Assembly: GCA_900538355.1 (NCBI GenBank)
Contig: UPXS01000003.1
Span: 62,001 to 126,000, forward strand
Source: an uncultured Veillonella sp.
Lineage (GTDB): Bacteria > Bacillota > Negativicutes > Veillonellales > Veillonellaceae
Direction of reading: 5' to 3'
Length of the DNA stretch: 64,000 nucleotides
Shown here in pieces: positions 26,436 to 35,972 of this stretch. The notes beneath the pieces were generated by a model. It searched no databases and had not been told where the DNA came from. It saw only the letters and a list, made by a program, of their open reading frames with translations. The position numbers and the translations under genes were made by a program. Within the stretch, counting starts at the first letter, position 1. Every line of letters starts with the position of its first letter.

Positions 26436-29057
26436 ATGAAAAAATTAATGATTATAGATGGCAGTAGTTTGTTATTCCGTGCATTCTTTGCATTACCACC
26501 GTTGAAGTCCGCTTTAGGTACTCCAACGAATGCGGTGTATGGTTTCTTAACAATGCTCATTAAATTGTATGAAGAAATCAATCCGGATTATATTGCAGTA
26601 GCATTTGATAAAGGTCGTCAGACATTCCGTACAGAAATGTACAGTGAATATAAAGGTAATCGTCCAGATGCACCAGAGGATTTACGACCTCAATTTAGCC
26701 TTATTCAAGATGTATTAAAAGCGTTGGGCATTTGTGTTATCGAAGAAGAAGGTTTTGAAGGGGACGATATCCTCGGATCCTTAAGTAAGAAATTTGGTAC
26801 ACCAGAAATGGCTGTTAAAATTATTACTGGTGACCGCGATAACCTTCAACTCGTAACAGAACATAGTCATGTATTCTTAACTAAAAAAGGCATTTCTGAC
26901 ATGTTAGAGGTTACTCTTGATAACATGGAGGAACTTTATGGTTATGGTCCTGATAAGGTTATCGAAATGAAAGCTCTTATGGGGGATTCTTCCGATAATA
27001 TTCCAGGTGTACCAGGTGTAGGTGAAAAAACGGCTCTTAAATTGATTACAGAATACGGTAATCTTGAATCTGTATATGACCATATTGAAGATATTTCTGG
27101 TAAGAAATTAAAAGAGCGACTCGTTGAAAATAAAGACTTAGCGTTCTTATCTCGTGAGTTAGCTACCATCAAAACGGATATGGACTTATCTTACAAGATA
27201 GAAGACTTTGTACAAAATTTCCATACCTCTGAAGTACAGCCTTTATTTGAAACTCTTGGCTTTACTAAATTAACACCTCGTATTGTACAAGTAATGGGCG
27301 GAGAGGAAGCAGCTTTTGGTGATTTTGGTTCTCTCTTTGCACCACAAGAAGAGATTTCTTTAGACGATTTAGCTGATGTTAAGGCTCTAACCTCTGATTT
27401 CTATATAGATAAAACAGTAGCAGTACATGTTGTGCTCGATGGCAAAACTCCATTTAGAAGAATCGAGACTGCCTATCTTTCTAATGGTGATACTGTCGTT
27501 AAAACAAATGATACAAAGGCGGTTTTACCAGTATTACAAGGGGCTAAGGCCATTGTTACTACTCAAACAAAAGAACTAATAGAAGCATTAGGTGACGAGT
27601 CACCAGCTGAAATATCTTTGTTTAATAATGATAACACTGCACGTATTCATGATATGTCTCTTCTAGCATACTTGTTAGATCCTACGCGTACTAACTACGG
27701 GTATCTATATTTAACGGAACGTTTTTCTGTGCCTAGTATTGCCAGCGGTAGCGTAGATGTAGAGTGTGTATCTATGGTGAAAGCTTTACTTGCTATGAAC
27801 GATGTTGCTTGTGAATCTGCTCAACGTGAAGAGTTATGGTCTTTATATGAAACTATTGAGTTGCCATTGATTCATACATTAGTAGTAATGGAGAAAAATG
27901 GTATATACATTGATACAAATAAGCTGGCTGAAACGACAGCTCGCTTTAAAGAGGAATTAGCTCAAGTACAACAAGAGATTTATGATTTGGCAGGTGAAAC
28001 TTTCAACATAAACTCTCCTAAACAACTAGGTGTTATCTTATTCGAAAAGATGAACTTACCAGTTATTAAGAAGACTAAGACTGGATATTCTACAGATGCT
28101 GAAGTACTTGATATGCTTCGTAATGAAAGTCCAATCGTGGAAAAAATCTTGGCATACCGTTCTGTTGCTAAGTTAGTTTCTACTTACTTAGAAGGCTTGG
28201 CAGTTCTTATTAATGATAAGACTAAGCGTATTCACACTACCTTTAATCAAATGGTTACAGCTACAGGCCGTTTGAGTTCTTCTGATCCTAACTTACAAAA
28301 TATTCCGGTTCGTACCGAAAAAGGCCGTGAAATTCGTGCCTTATTCTATCCAGGTACAGGGTATGACACATTAGTGAGTGCCGATTATTCTCAAATTGAG
28401 TTACGTATTTTAGCGCATCTTTCTGGCGATGAAGCTTTGATTAAAGCTTTCGTTGATGGTAAGGATATTCACCGATTTACTGCGGCGGAGGTACTAGGTA
28501 AAGCCCAAGAGGATGTAACAAGCGAAGAGCGTTCTCATGCAAAGGCTATTAACTTCGGTATTATTTATGGTATTTCTGACTTTGGCTTATCTCGCGACCT
28601 TGGCATCACACGGGGTGAAGCTAAAAACTATATTGATTTATACTTTAGCCGTTATCCTAAGGTTAAAGAGTACATGGATCGTATGGTTCAAGAGGCTCAT
28701 AAAACTGGTAAGGTTCGCACTATGTTCGGCCGTCAACGCGAACTTCCTGATATTAACAGCCGCAACTTTAACCGTCGTTCCTTTGCTGAACGTACGGCGA
28801 TGAATACACCAATTCAAGGTACTGCTGCAGATATTATCAAGTTAGCAATGAACCAAGTTGAGCAAAAGCTAGAGGAAGGAAACTTCAAATCTCGACTTTT
28901 ATTACAAGTACATGACGAACTTGTATTAGAAGTAGTAAATGAAGAATTAGAAGCAGTTGAAGAATTATTGCGTTCTACAATGCAATCTGTCGTAGAATTA
29001 CATGTTCCTCTTATTGTAGATGTGCATCATGCTGAGAACTGGGCATTGGTAAAATAG
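26436..29057 (+). CDS. polA: DNA polymerase I
   Basis: Repair and Okazaki-fragment-maturation polymerase (873 aa). The N-terminal 5'-3' exonuclease (1-290) has the GDSSDNIPGVPGVGEKTA helix-hairpin-helix near 180-200. The C-terminal polymerase has TATGRLSSSDPNLQNIP, motif A DYSQIELRILAH near 649-660, the RSHAKAINFGIIYG finger helix and motif C VHDELVLEV near 825. The middle domain (about 300-470) lacks the acidic residues of a working 3'-5' proofreading exonuclease, as in many Firmicutes enzymes. ATG 26436 is preferred: the GTG at 26424 is part of the GTGAGG ribosome site. Confidence 0.97.
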   Translation: MKKLMIIDGSSLLFRAFFALPPLKSALGTPTNAVYGFLTMLIKLYEEINPDYIAVAFDKGRQTFRTEMYSEYKGNRPDAPEDLRPQFSLIQDVLKALGICVIEEEGFEGDDILGSLSKKFGTPEMAVKIITGDRDNLQLVTEHSHVFLTKKGISDMLEVTLDNMEELYGYGPDKVIEMKALMGDSSDNIPGVPGVGEKTALKLITEYGNLESVYDHIEDISGKKLKERLVENKDLAFLSRELATIKTDMDLSYKIEDFVQNFHTSEVQPLFETLGFTKLTPRIVQVMGGEEAAFGDFGSLFAPQEEISLDDLADVKALTSDFYIDKTVAVHVVLDGKTPFRRIETAYLSNGDTVVKTNDTKAVLPVLQGAKAIVTTQTKELIEALGDESPAEISLFNNDNTARIHDMSLLAYLLDPTRTNYGYLYLTERFSVPSIASGSVDVECVSMVKALLAMNDVACESAQREELWSLYETIELPLIHTLVVMEKNGIYIDTNKLAETTARFKEELAQVQQEIYDLAGETFNINSPKQLGVILFEKMNLPVIKKTKTGYSTDAEVLDMLRNESPIVEKILAYRSVAKLVSTYLEGLAVLINDKTKRIHTTFNQMVTATGRLSSSDPNLQNIPVRTEKGREIRALFYPGTGYDTLVSADYSQIELRILAHLSGDEALIKAFVDGKDIHRFTAAEVLGKAQEDVTSEERSHAKAINFGIIYGISDFGLSRDLGITRGEAKNYIDLYFSRYPKVKEYMDRMVQEAHKTGKVRTMFGRQRELPDINSRNFNRRSFAERTAMNTPIQGTAADIIKLAMNQVEQKLEEGNFKSRLLLQVHDELVLEVVNEELEAVEELLRSTMQSVVELHVPLIVDVHHAENWALVK

Positions 29058-29091
29058 TTTAATTGATAGTATTACGTGTTAGAAGGTATAT

Positions 29092-29697
29092 ATGTTTAAA
29101 ATAGGCTTAACTGGTGGTATTGCATCAGGCAAGAGTACAGTCCTTACCTATTTTAAGGACAAAGGAATACCCTATATCGATGCTGATATTGTAGCTCGCG
29201 AAGTAGTAGAGCCAGGGACTGAGGGCTTAAAGGCCATTGTAGATACCTTTGGTTCTAATGTTTTACAGGATGATGGCACACTCAATCGTGAAGCGCTTGG
29301 TGCTATAGTCTTTCACAATGAAGAAAAACGACAATTATTAAATAGCTGTCTAAAAATACATATACGCAATCGTATTATGGAATTGACATCTCAATATGAA
29401 CAAGGAAATACGCCGATTTTAATCTATGATATTCCATTACTCATCGAAGGGGAATGGTATACCATGATGGATGAGGTATGGCTCGTATATGTGAATGAAA
29501 CGACTCAAATCGAACGTTTAATGAATCGTAATGGATATACGAGAGAGGATGCAATTGCTCGTATTAATAGTCAAATGCGGCTTGATGATAAACGTGCCTA
29601 TGCAGATGTAATCATTGATAATAATGGTACGCCTCATGATTTGACAGTACAGTTGAATATTATTTGGAATGAGCGTATAGAGACAGTTTTACAATAA
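29092..29697 (+). CDS. coaE: Dephospho-CoA kinase
   Basis: Last step of coenzyme A synthesis, phosphorylating the ribose 3'-hydroxyl of dephospho-CoA. The 201-aa P-loop kinase has GGIASGKST (8-16), IDADIVAREVVEPG (substrate-binding Asp) and the DIPLLIEG block, with the lid and C-terminal helix RINSQMRLDDKRAYADVIIDN. It lies 34 bp after polA; a polA-coaE order is common in Firmicutes. Confidence 0.96.
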   Translation: MFKIGLTGGIASGKSTVLTYFKDKGIPYIDADIVAREVVEPGTEGLKAIVDTFGSNVLQDDGTLNREALGAIVFHNEEKRQLLNSCLKIHIRNRIMELTSQYEQGNTPILIYDIPLLIEGEWYTMMDEVWLVYVNETTQIERLMNRNGYTREDAIARINSQMRLDDKRAYADVIIDNNGTPHDLTVQLNIIWNERIETVLQ

Positions 29698-29862
29698 ACG
29701 AAATAATTGTCTATTGTGTACTAAAATTGGTATATAAAAATAACTATTAAATGGTATAATAAGCCCATAAAATTTAGTATAATAGTAACCTAATATTTGG
29801 TGGATTAGTATATTGTATCGATATTAAAATCGGATAAAGATTGTGTAAGGAAAGGGGGATAT

Positions 29863-30417
29863 ATGAAACGTGCAACGGCAACGGCGCTATCGTGCGTCGT
29901 ACTTGGGTGGTTTTATTTTACTCATTTAGATGATCCTATAGCGCGTCAAGTGGCGTACCCCTTTAACTATAGAGATGTAGTGATGGCTGCAGCTGAAAAG
30001 GAACAAGTACCACCCTCCTTGGTGGCTAGTGTTATCTTAGCTGAAAGTAAATATAAGAATACTGCCGAATCAGAAACAGGTGCTCTTGGATTGATGCAAC
30101 TTATGCCTGATACGGCGCGATGGGTAGCTCAACAAGTTGGACATGGCAATTATACAGATCGTCAGCTAAAAGAGCCTGAAACTAATATTGAGTTAGGTAC
30201 ATGGTACCTAGGTCATTTGTTAAAGGAATTTAATGGTGATGAGGTGCAGGCGTTAGCTGCGTACAATGCGGGACGTGGTCATGTTGAATCTTGGCTCAAT
30301 GAGAATAAATGGAATGGAATGGTTGATACCATACCTTTTCCGGAAACGCGTAGCTATGTAAAAGCTGTCTTACAGTATCAAGAAAAGTACGAGGCATTAT
30401 ATGGAAACGATTATTGA
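29863..30417 (+). CDS. Lytic transglycosylase, SLT domain
   Basis: Cleaves the glycan strands of peptidoglycan, forming 1,6-anhydro ends. The 184-aa protein starts with a short charged segment and one hydrophobic helix (about 5-22), either an uncleaved signal anchor or a signal peptide, so it acts in the periplasm. The SLT core follows: catalytic E61 in ILAESKYK, GALGLMQLMPDTA (73-85) and LAAYNAGRG near 135. This is the size of the small Slt/YjbJ-like Firmicutes enzymes. AAAGGGGGATAT provides the ribosome site. Its 3' end overlaps the next gene by 17 bp. Confidence 0.93.
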   Translation: MKRATATALSCVVLGWFYFTHLDDPIARQVAYPFNYRDVVMAAAEKEQVPPSLVASVILAESKYKNTAESETGALGLMQLMPDTARWVAQQVGHGNYTDRQLKEPETNIELGTWYLGHLLKEFNGDEVQALAAYNAGRGHVESWLNENKWNGMVDTIPFPETRSYVKAVLQYQEKYEALYGNDY

Positions 30418-31096
30418 AGCCTGTAAAGCATTAGATTATTCATGGTTGCCTCAGCAAATTGAGGGCTTTACCTTAGTGGCGTCCAATGAAGCTGATTATA
30501 CGGCACTACTTGAGCGTATCGCAGCATGTGAAGAGGTATTAAAGGTACCCATTTTCCATTATCAAAATGATTTGGGGTGGCGATGGTCTGCCTTATATGA
30601 TAAAGAGGTAGAGGACTATACAGTACATATTGAAATGCCACTGTTTTCCTTTGTTGATATTTCTTTTGTACGTGCTGATTTAGAGTCTTTCTGGCAAGGA
30701 TTACAAGATCGCTGTGTCAAAGGGTTAACGAATATGTTAATAGAGCCAGCGAATAACTTTACCTTTACCTATCGTCGTCGAGGCATTCCTGAATGGGATT
30801 TTTCCGAGGTTATGCCTAAAGAACTGGAAGGCTTTGTATGTGATGTTGATCCAGCTCATGCAATCCGGATGATTAATGGTTCTTTTATTATCGGCGAGTA
30901 TCGTAAGATGGACGAATGTACAGGATTATTGCTATATTATAACGAATTGCGAGATGAATACTTTGCAGAGCTTCGTTATAAAAACTATCCTGAAATAGAC
31001 CATCACCTAGATGCTAAAAATTTAGATGATTTAACTGCAGTTCTACGTGAACATTTGGGTCCTATATTAAAAGGATTAAATGAACGCGTTGATTAA
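30401..31096 (+). CDS. Hypothetical protein, 231 aa
   Basis: Not recognised. It is an acidic, soluble protein rich in Trp, Tyr and Phe, without a signal peptide, cysteine cluster or nucleotide-binding loop. The pattern (paired hydrophobic strands and helices, EGFTLVASNEADY near the start, LRDEYFAELRYKNYPEIDHHL near the end) suggests a folded alpha/beta domain. It starts 17 bp inside the lytic transglycosylase gene, so the two are translationally coupled, hinting at an envelope-linked role. The long overlap makes the start less certain, but an earlier start is not possible without a longer overlap. Confidence 0.7.
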   Translation: METIIEACKALDYSWLPQQIEGFTLVASNEADYTALLERIAACEEVLKVPIFHYQNDLGWRWSALYDKEVEDYTVHIEMPLFSFVDISFVRADLESFWQGLQDRCVKGLTNMLIEPANNFTFTYRRRGIPEWDFSEVMPKELEGFVCDVDPAHAIRMINGSFIIGEYRKMDECTGLLLYYNELRDEYFAELRYKNYPEIDHHLDAKNLDDLTAVLREHLGPILKGLNERVD

Positions 31097-31201
31097 GGAT
31101 AATCATTATATATGACTATGCTATTTTTTGAGTTATTTTATAATCATATGAAATAATCTGAGTGGGAATGTTTGGTTAAAGCCCATAAGAAAGCGTAGAA
31201 T

Positions 31202-31230
31202 TTGTATATACACAGCAAATGTGATATACT
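31202..31230 (+). promoter_or_regulatory. Promoter of the rimP-nusA-infB operon
   Basis: TTGTAT at 31202-31207 and TATACT at 31225-31230 are 17 bp apart, with a TGA extended -10 just before the hexamer. Confidence 0.7.
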
Positions 31231-31257
31231 ATATATGACTTTTATATAAATCTTTTA

Positions 31258-31283
31258 AAAGAGTGGGCTTATGTCCACTCTTT
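31258..31283 (+). promoter_or_regulatory. Terminator-like hairpin in the rimP operon leader
   Basis: AAAGAGTGG (31258-31266) and CCACTCTTT (31275-31283) form a 9-bp stem about 20 nt after the predicted transcript start. The following tract (CATTTAT) is a weak T-run. It could be an attenuator or a 5'-protecting hairpin; which is not decided by sequence. Confidence 0.45.
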
Positions 31284-31360
31284 CATTTATGATTAGCCTA
31301 ATTAAGGTGTTTGAAAAAAAGAGATATATACAAGATGTAGTAATGAAGGAGGCGATGGCT

Positions 31361-31819
31361 ATGAAGAGAGAAGCAGTAGAGGAATTTGTATCCTCTGTAG
31401 TTGAAGGTATTATAGCCGGCACCGAAATGGAACTAGTCGATGTAGATTACGTTCGTGAACGCGATTGGTATTTACGTGTCTACCTTGATAAACCAGGTGG
31501 TGTAGATTTGGATGATTGTCAGATGGTTAGCGAAAAACTAAGTGCTGTCCTCGACGAAAAGGATCCAATTACGGAAAACTATTTATTGGAAGTATCTTCT
31601 CCAGGCCTAGATCGAGTTCTTAAAAAGGATAAGGATTTGATTCGCTATAATGGTCGTGATGTTGATATTCAGCTATTTAAACCGATTAATGGCAGTAAAC
31701 AATTTACTGGTGCATTAGAAGGTTTTACAGACACAACTATCGATTTTACTATCAATGGTGAAAGTATGACATTCGAACGGTCTGCCATTGCACAAATTCG
31801 ATTACATCTTGATTTTTAA
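31361..31819 (+). CDS. rimP: Ribosome maturation factor RimP
   Basis: Assists assembly of the 30S subunit. The start is set at ATG 31361 (152 aa, the family's normal length) because GAAGGAGG (31345-31352) is 8 nt upstream; in-frame starts as far as 31271 would add about 30 residues foreign to the family. Landmarks are ELVDVDYVRERDWYLRVYLDKPGGVDLDDC and the YLLEVSSPGLDRVL motif. It is the first gene of a long operon that runs through nusA and infB, in the usual order. Confidence 0.95.
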   Translation: MKREAVEEFVSSVVEGIIAGTEMELVDVDYVRERDWYLRVYLDKPGGVDLDDCQMVSEKLSAVLDEKDPITENYLLEVSSPGLDRVLKKDKDLIRYNGRDVDIQLFKPINGSKQFTGALEGFTDTTIDFTINGESMTFERSAIAQIRLHLDF

Positions 31820-31836
31820 TATATGGAGGCATACGA

Positions 31837-32913
31837 GTGAGTCAAGAATTAATTCAAGCGGTAATGGTGCTTACAAAGCAAAAAGGTTTTGCTCCTGAGG
31901 TTATTTTTGAATCCTTAGAGGCTGCATTGTTACAAGCATATCGCAAAGAACCAACATCTAATCCAGATGCTTACGTTGTGATTGACCGTGAAACAGGCGT
32001 TTATAAAGTTATGGCTAAAAAACAAGTGGTAGAAACTGTAGAATTGCCAGAAACAGAAATTAGCTTGTTAGAAGCTCGCAAAATTGACAAACGTTTTGAA
32101 ATTGGTGACGTAGTAGAAGTTGATGTTACTCCAGCTAACTTTGGCCGTAGTGCTGCCCATACTGCAAAACAAATGCTTATTCAACGTTTGAAAGAGGCTG
32201 AACGCAGCGTAGTATATGAAGAATACTATAGTCGTGAAGGCGATATCATCACTGGCGTTATTACACGTGTAGAAGGTAAAAATGTGTTTATCGACTTAGG
32301 TAAAACAGAAGCTATTTTACCGCCTACAGAACAAATTGCTACCGAAACATATCGCGAAGGGGATCGTATTAAATGCTACATCGTAGAGGTTAAGAAAACT
32401 ACGAAGGGCCCTCAAATCATGATTTCCCGTACACATCCTGGACTATTAAAACGTCTCTTTGAATTAGAGGTGCCAGAAATTTATGAAGGCGTGGTTGAGC
32501 TCAAATCCGTAGCTCGTGAGCCTGGTATGCGTTCTAAAATTGCTGTTTATAGCCGTGATGAAAATGTTGACCCAGTAGGTGCTTGCGTAGGTCCTAAAGG
32601 TCAACGTGTACAACATATCGTTGATGAATTGCACGATGAAAAAATTGATATCGTTAAATGGGATGAAGATCCAGCAATTTATATCGCTAACTCCTTGAGT
32701 CCAGCAAAGGTTGTATCTGTTGATGTAAGTGAAGAAGAAAAATCCTCTTACGTTGTAGTCCCTGATTACCAATTATCCTTGGCAATTGGTAAAGCTGGTC
32801 AAAATGCTCGATTGGCAGCCAAATTAACTAACTGGAAAATCGATATTAAGAGTGAAACTCAAGCAGCTGAAGAACCTTTTGCAGGCTTCGGCAATGCTGA
32901 GGACGGTGAATAG
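31837..32913 (+). CDS. nusA: Transcription termination/antitermination factor NusA
   Basis: RNA polymerase-bound factor that controls pausing and termination. The 358-aa protein has the N-terminal polymerase-binding domain, an S1 domain (about 135-200, GVITRVEGKNVFIDLGKTEAI) and two KH domains (ACVGPKGQRVQHIV and SLAIGKAGQNARLAAKL). It lacks the C-terminal acidic repeats of the proteobacterial protein, as is normal in Firmicutes. Translation starts at GTG 31837, with GGAGG 7 nt before it. Confidence 0.97.
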   Translation: MSQELIQAVMVLTKQKGFAPEVIFESLEAALLQAYRKEPTSNPDAYVVIDRETGVYKVMAKKQVVETVELPETEISLLEARKIDKRFEIGDVVEVDVTPANFGRSAAHTAKQMLIQRLKEAERSVVYEEYYSREGDIITGVITRVEGKNVFIDLGKTEAILPPTEQIATETYREGDRIKCYIVEVKKTTKGPQIMISRTHPGLLKRLFELEVPEIYEGVVELKSVAREPGMRSKIAVYSRDENVDPVGACVGPKGQRVQHIVDELHDEKIDIVKWDEDPAIYIANSLSPAKVVSVDVSEEEKSSYVVVPDYQLSLAIGKAGQNARLAAKLTNWKIDIKSETQAAEEPFAGFGNAEDGE

Positions 32914-32915
32914 TC

Positions 32916-33185
32916 ATGAAACCGAAATCCCAACCTATGCGCACATGCGTAGGATGTGGTGAGCCTAAGGTGAAACGTGAATTGATTCGCGTAGCCTTAA
33001 GTCCAGATGGCAATATCAGTATTGACCGCACTGGAAAAGCACCAGGACGTGGAGCGTATTTATGTGAATCCATGTCATGCTTTGAGCAAGCCTATAAGGC
33101 TAAGCGATTAGAACGGTCATTAAAGCATAGTGTATCGAAAGAAATATACGAAGCATTACAACGTGATTTACAAGAGAATGAGTAA
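32916..33185 (+). CDS. rnpM: RNase P modulator RnpM (YlxR family)
   Basis: Small basic RNA-binding protein of the YlxR/DUF448 family (89 aa); the Bacillus subtilis member was reported to bind RNase P RNA and modulate its activity. Conserved MRTCVGCGEPKVKRELIRV (Cys pair) and GKAPGRGAYLC blocks are present. It lies 2 bp after the nusA stop and before the ylxQ-type gene, its invariant position in Firmicutes. Confidence 0.93.
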   Translation: MKPKSQPMRTCVGCGEPKVKRELIRVALSPDGNISIDRTGKAPGRGAYLCESMSCFEQAYKAKRLERSLKHSVSKEIYEALQRDLQENE

Positions 33186-33197
33186 TCACTGATATAC

Positions 33198-33503
33198 ATG
33201 AATGAAGATAAAATTTTAAATCTCTTAGGATTAGCACAACGAGCTGGCAAGGTTATTTCTGGTGACTTTATCGTAGAAAAGGCCATGAAGAGAAAGGAAC
33301 CTAAACTAGTCCTTCTCGCTGGCGATTGTGCATCCAATAATGAAAAGAAATATAATCAATTAGCAGAAACACATCATATCCCACTTCGTAGCATTGGTAC
33401 TAAAGAAACTTTAGGAACTGCTATTGGTAAAGAGGTTCGGGTAGTAGTCGCAGTACTAGATGATGGATTTGCAAAGGCGTTACTAAAAGAGATTGATCGA
33501 TAA
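33198..33503 (+). CDS. L7Ae-family ribosomal/K-turn binding protein (YlxQ)
   Basis: A 101-aa member of the L7Ae/L30e/S12e/Gadd45 family with the NLLGLAQRAGKVISGD start and the VLLAGDCASNNEKK segment, both typical of YlxQ. L7Ae-family proteins bind kink-turn RNAs; the role of this paralogue in bacteria is not well defined. It sits between rnpM and infB in the standard operon order. Confidence 0.92.
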   Translation: MNEDKILNLLGLAQRAGKVISGDFIVEKAMKRKEPKLVLLAGDCASNNEKKYNQLAETHHIPLRSIGTKETLGTAIGKEVRVVVAVLDDGFAKALLKEIDR

Positions 33504-33518
33504 TAAGGGGGTATGTAG

Positions 33519-35963
33519 ATGTCCAAAAAGCGCGTTCATGAAATCGCCAAAGAGTTTGGCGTAGAAAGTAAGCAGGTCATTTCTATCTTGCAACAACATA
33601 ATATTAATGTTACAAAAGCAGTAAACTCTGTAGATGATTCAGGTTATGATATTGTAAAAAAACAATTAAGTAAGAAAGCTGAAGCACCTAAAGCTACACA
33701 AAAGGTAGAACAAAAATCTGCTCCAACAGCAGCACATAAACAAGACGCTGCACCACATAAACAACAAAATCCAAATCGTTCTAACGAACACAAAAAGGAT
33801 AATTACAAACAAGGTGGTCAAAAACAAGACGATCAATCTAAACAAAATGACCATAAAAAGGGCAATGTACGTCATGTACAAATCTCTGAGCCTACACGTA
33901 AATCCGAAGGTAACCAACAATCTGGTGACCGCGCTAATAACCGCCCTAACAACAACAGAAATAATGATAATCGTAATAACGGTCGCCCTAATGATGCTCG
34001 TAATAACGATAATCGCAATAACGACAATCGAAACAATGATAACCGCAATTCTAATAATAATGATCGTCGTAACAAGAAGAATAAAAAAGGTGGCAATAAC
34101 CGCCCTCAATCCTTGTTATCTACATCTATGCAAAAGAAAAAGAATCGCGTAAAACATCGTAATGAACAATACTTACAACAAAAAGCTGAAGCTGAACGTA
34201 AGGCTGAAGCAGCGATTGCTACAGAAATCGAATTATCTGGTTCTTTAACTGTTAAAGAACTTGCTGAGAAAATGGGTCGCGAAGTATCTGAAATCATCAA
34301 AAAATTGATGCTTTTAGGTGTTATGGCTAGCATTAACCAAGAGGTTGATGTTGATACAGCTACAATCGTAGCTGAAGAATTTGGTGTAACTGTAACAGAA
34401 GTAGAACCTGAAGAAGATCCTACAGATGTTATTGAAATTGAAGATGCACCAGAAACATTGAAACCTCGTCCTCCAGTTGTTACTATTATGGGTCACGTTG
34501 ACCATGGTAAAACATCCTTGTTGGACGTAATTCGTCAAACTAATGTAACAGCTGGCGAAGCAGGTGGTATCACTCAACATATCGGTGCATACCAAGTTCG
34601 TTATAACGACAATAAAATTACATTCCTTGATACTCCAGGGCATGAAGCGTTTACGGCTATGCGTCTTCGTGGTGCTAAATCTACAGATATTGCAGTTCTT
34701 GTTGTAGCTGCCGATGATGGTGTAATGCCTCAAACTATTGAAGCCATTAACCATGCTAAATCTGCTGATGTACCAATTATTGTTGCTATCAACAAAATGG
34801 ATAAACCAGGTGCTAACCCAGACCATGTTAAACAACAATTGTCTGAACATGGACTTTTACCAGAAGAATGGGGCGGCGATGTAATCATGGTTCCTGTATC
34901 TGCTAAACAAAAACAAGGTATCGACGACTTGCTCGAAAATATCTTGCTCGTAGCAGAAGTTATGGAATTGAAAGCTAACCCTAACCGTAAAGCGTACGGC
35001 GTAGTTATCGAGGCTCAACTTGATAAAGGCCGTGGTGCTGTATGTACAGTACTAGTACAAAAAGGTTCCCTTCGTGTAGGTGATACTGTACTTGCTGGTA
35101 CAGCATACGGTAAAGTACGTGCCATGACAAATGAACGCGGTGAAAAAGTAAAAGTAGCTCGTCCTTCTATGCCAGTAGAAATCTTGGGCTTCTCCGAAGT
35201 TCCACAAGCTGGTGAAATCATCAATGGTATGGATGATAACGAAGCACGTGCAATTGCTGAAAAACGTATTGCAAAACAACGCGTTCAAGAATTACAAGCT
35301 ACTCACAAGGTTACATTGGATGATATCTTCAACCAAATTCAACAAGGTGAGTTAAAAGACCTTAACATTATCATCAAAGCGGATGTTCAAGGTTCCGTAG
35401 AAGCATTGCGTCAATCCTTGGAAGGTATTAAAAACCCTGAAGTACGTATCGTAATCGTTCATGCTGCAGTAGGTGCTATTAACGAATCCGATATCATGTT
35501 GGCATCTGCATCTAATGCAATCGTAATGGGCTTCAATGTACGTCCAGATGCAAATGTTCGTCGTGCTGCGGAACAAGAAAAAGTTGACCTTCGTACATAT
35601 CGCGTAATCTATGATGCTATTAATGACGTTGAGTCTGCGATGCGTGGTATGTTAGCTCCTCAATTCAAAGAGGTTGTCGTTGGTCGTGCAGAGGTGCGTC
35701 AAGTTATCTCTACACCTAAAGCTATCGTTGCCGGTTCTTATGTAACAGAAGGTCGTATTACTAACGACTCTGAAGTACGTTTGATCCGTGATGGTATTGT
35801 TGTATTTGAAGGTAAGGTTGACTCTTTACGTCGATTCAAAGACGAAGTTAAAGAAGTTAAAACATCCTTCGAATGTGGTATTTCCTTAGAAGGTTACCGC
35901 GACATCAAGGAAGGCGACGTAATCGAAGCGTACTTGATGGAAGAAATTGCACCTCAAATTTAG
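33519..35963 (+). CDS. infB: Translation initiation factor IF-2
   Basis: GTPase that delivers initiator fMet-tRNA to the 30S subunit and promotes subunit joining (814 aa). The order is a short N-terminal IF2N domain (1-50), a long basic linker, a second IF2N domain (about 235-290), and the G domain with GHVDHGKTS near 326, DTPGHEA and NKMDKPG. EF-Tu-like domain II, domain III and the C-terminal fMet-tRNA-binding domain follow. The linker is unusual: residues 139-194 are almost only Asn, Arg, Asp, Gly and Lys, with repeated RNNDN units. Confidence 0.98.
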   Translation: MSKKRVHEIAKEFGVESKQVISILQQHNINVTKAVNSVDDSGYDIVKKQLSKKAEAPKATQKVEQKSAPTAAHKQDAAPHKQQNPNRSNEHKKDNYKQGGQKQDDQSKQNDHKKGNVRHVQISEPTRKSEGNQQSGDRANNRPNNNRNNDNRNNGRPNDARNNDNRNNDNRNNDNRNSNNNDRRNKKNKKGGNNRPQSLLSTSMQKKKNRVKHRNEQYLQQKAEAERKAEAAIATEIELSGSLTVKELAEKMGREVSEIIKKLMLLGVMASINQEVDVDTATIVAEEFGVTVTEVEPEEDPTDVIEIEDAPETLKPRPPVVTIMGHVDHGKTSLLDVIRQTNVTAGEAGGITQHIGAYQVRYNDNKITFLDTPGHEAFTAMRLRGAKSTDIAVLVVAADDGVMPQTIEAINHAKSADVPIIVAINKMDKPGANPDHVKQQLSEHGLLPEEWGGDVIMVPVSAKQKQGIDDLLENILLVAEVMELKANPNRKAYGVVIEAQLDKGRGAVCTVLVQKGSLRVGDTVLAGTAYGKVRAMTNERGEKVKVARPSMPVEILGFSEVPQAGEIINGMDDNEARAIAEKRIAKQRVQELQATHKVTLDDIFNQIQQGELKDLNIIIKADVQGSVEALRQSLEGIKNPEVRIVIVHAAVGAINESDIMLASASNAIVMGFNVRPDANVRRAAEQEKVDLRTYRVIYDAINDVESAMRGMLAPQFKEVVVGRAEVRQVISTPKAIVAGSYVTEGRITNDSEVRLIRDGIVVFEGKVDSLRRFKDEVKEVKTSFECGISLEGYRDIKEGDVIEAYLMEEIAPQI
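33933..34100 (+). repeat. Degenerate short tandem repeat encoding Asn/Arg-rich linker in infB
   Basis: About 56 codons repeat units of roughly 15 bp (AAT-AAC-GAT-AAT-CGC-like), giving RNNDN pentapeptides. Synonymous differences between units show that it is not a fresh slippage product, but the region could still vary in length between strains. Confidence 0.8.
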
Positions 35964-35972
35964 GAGGTTTAT

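Noticed and set aside
33666..34109. Minus-strand open frame of 147 codons, hydrophobic and Ile/Val-rich
   Set aside because: It is the antisense of the Asn/Arg codon repeat in infB, which produces Ile/Val runs by composition. No ribosome site or promoter.
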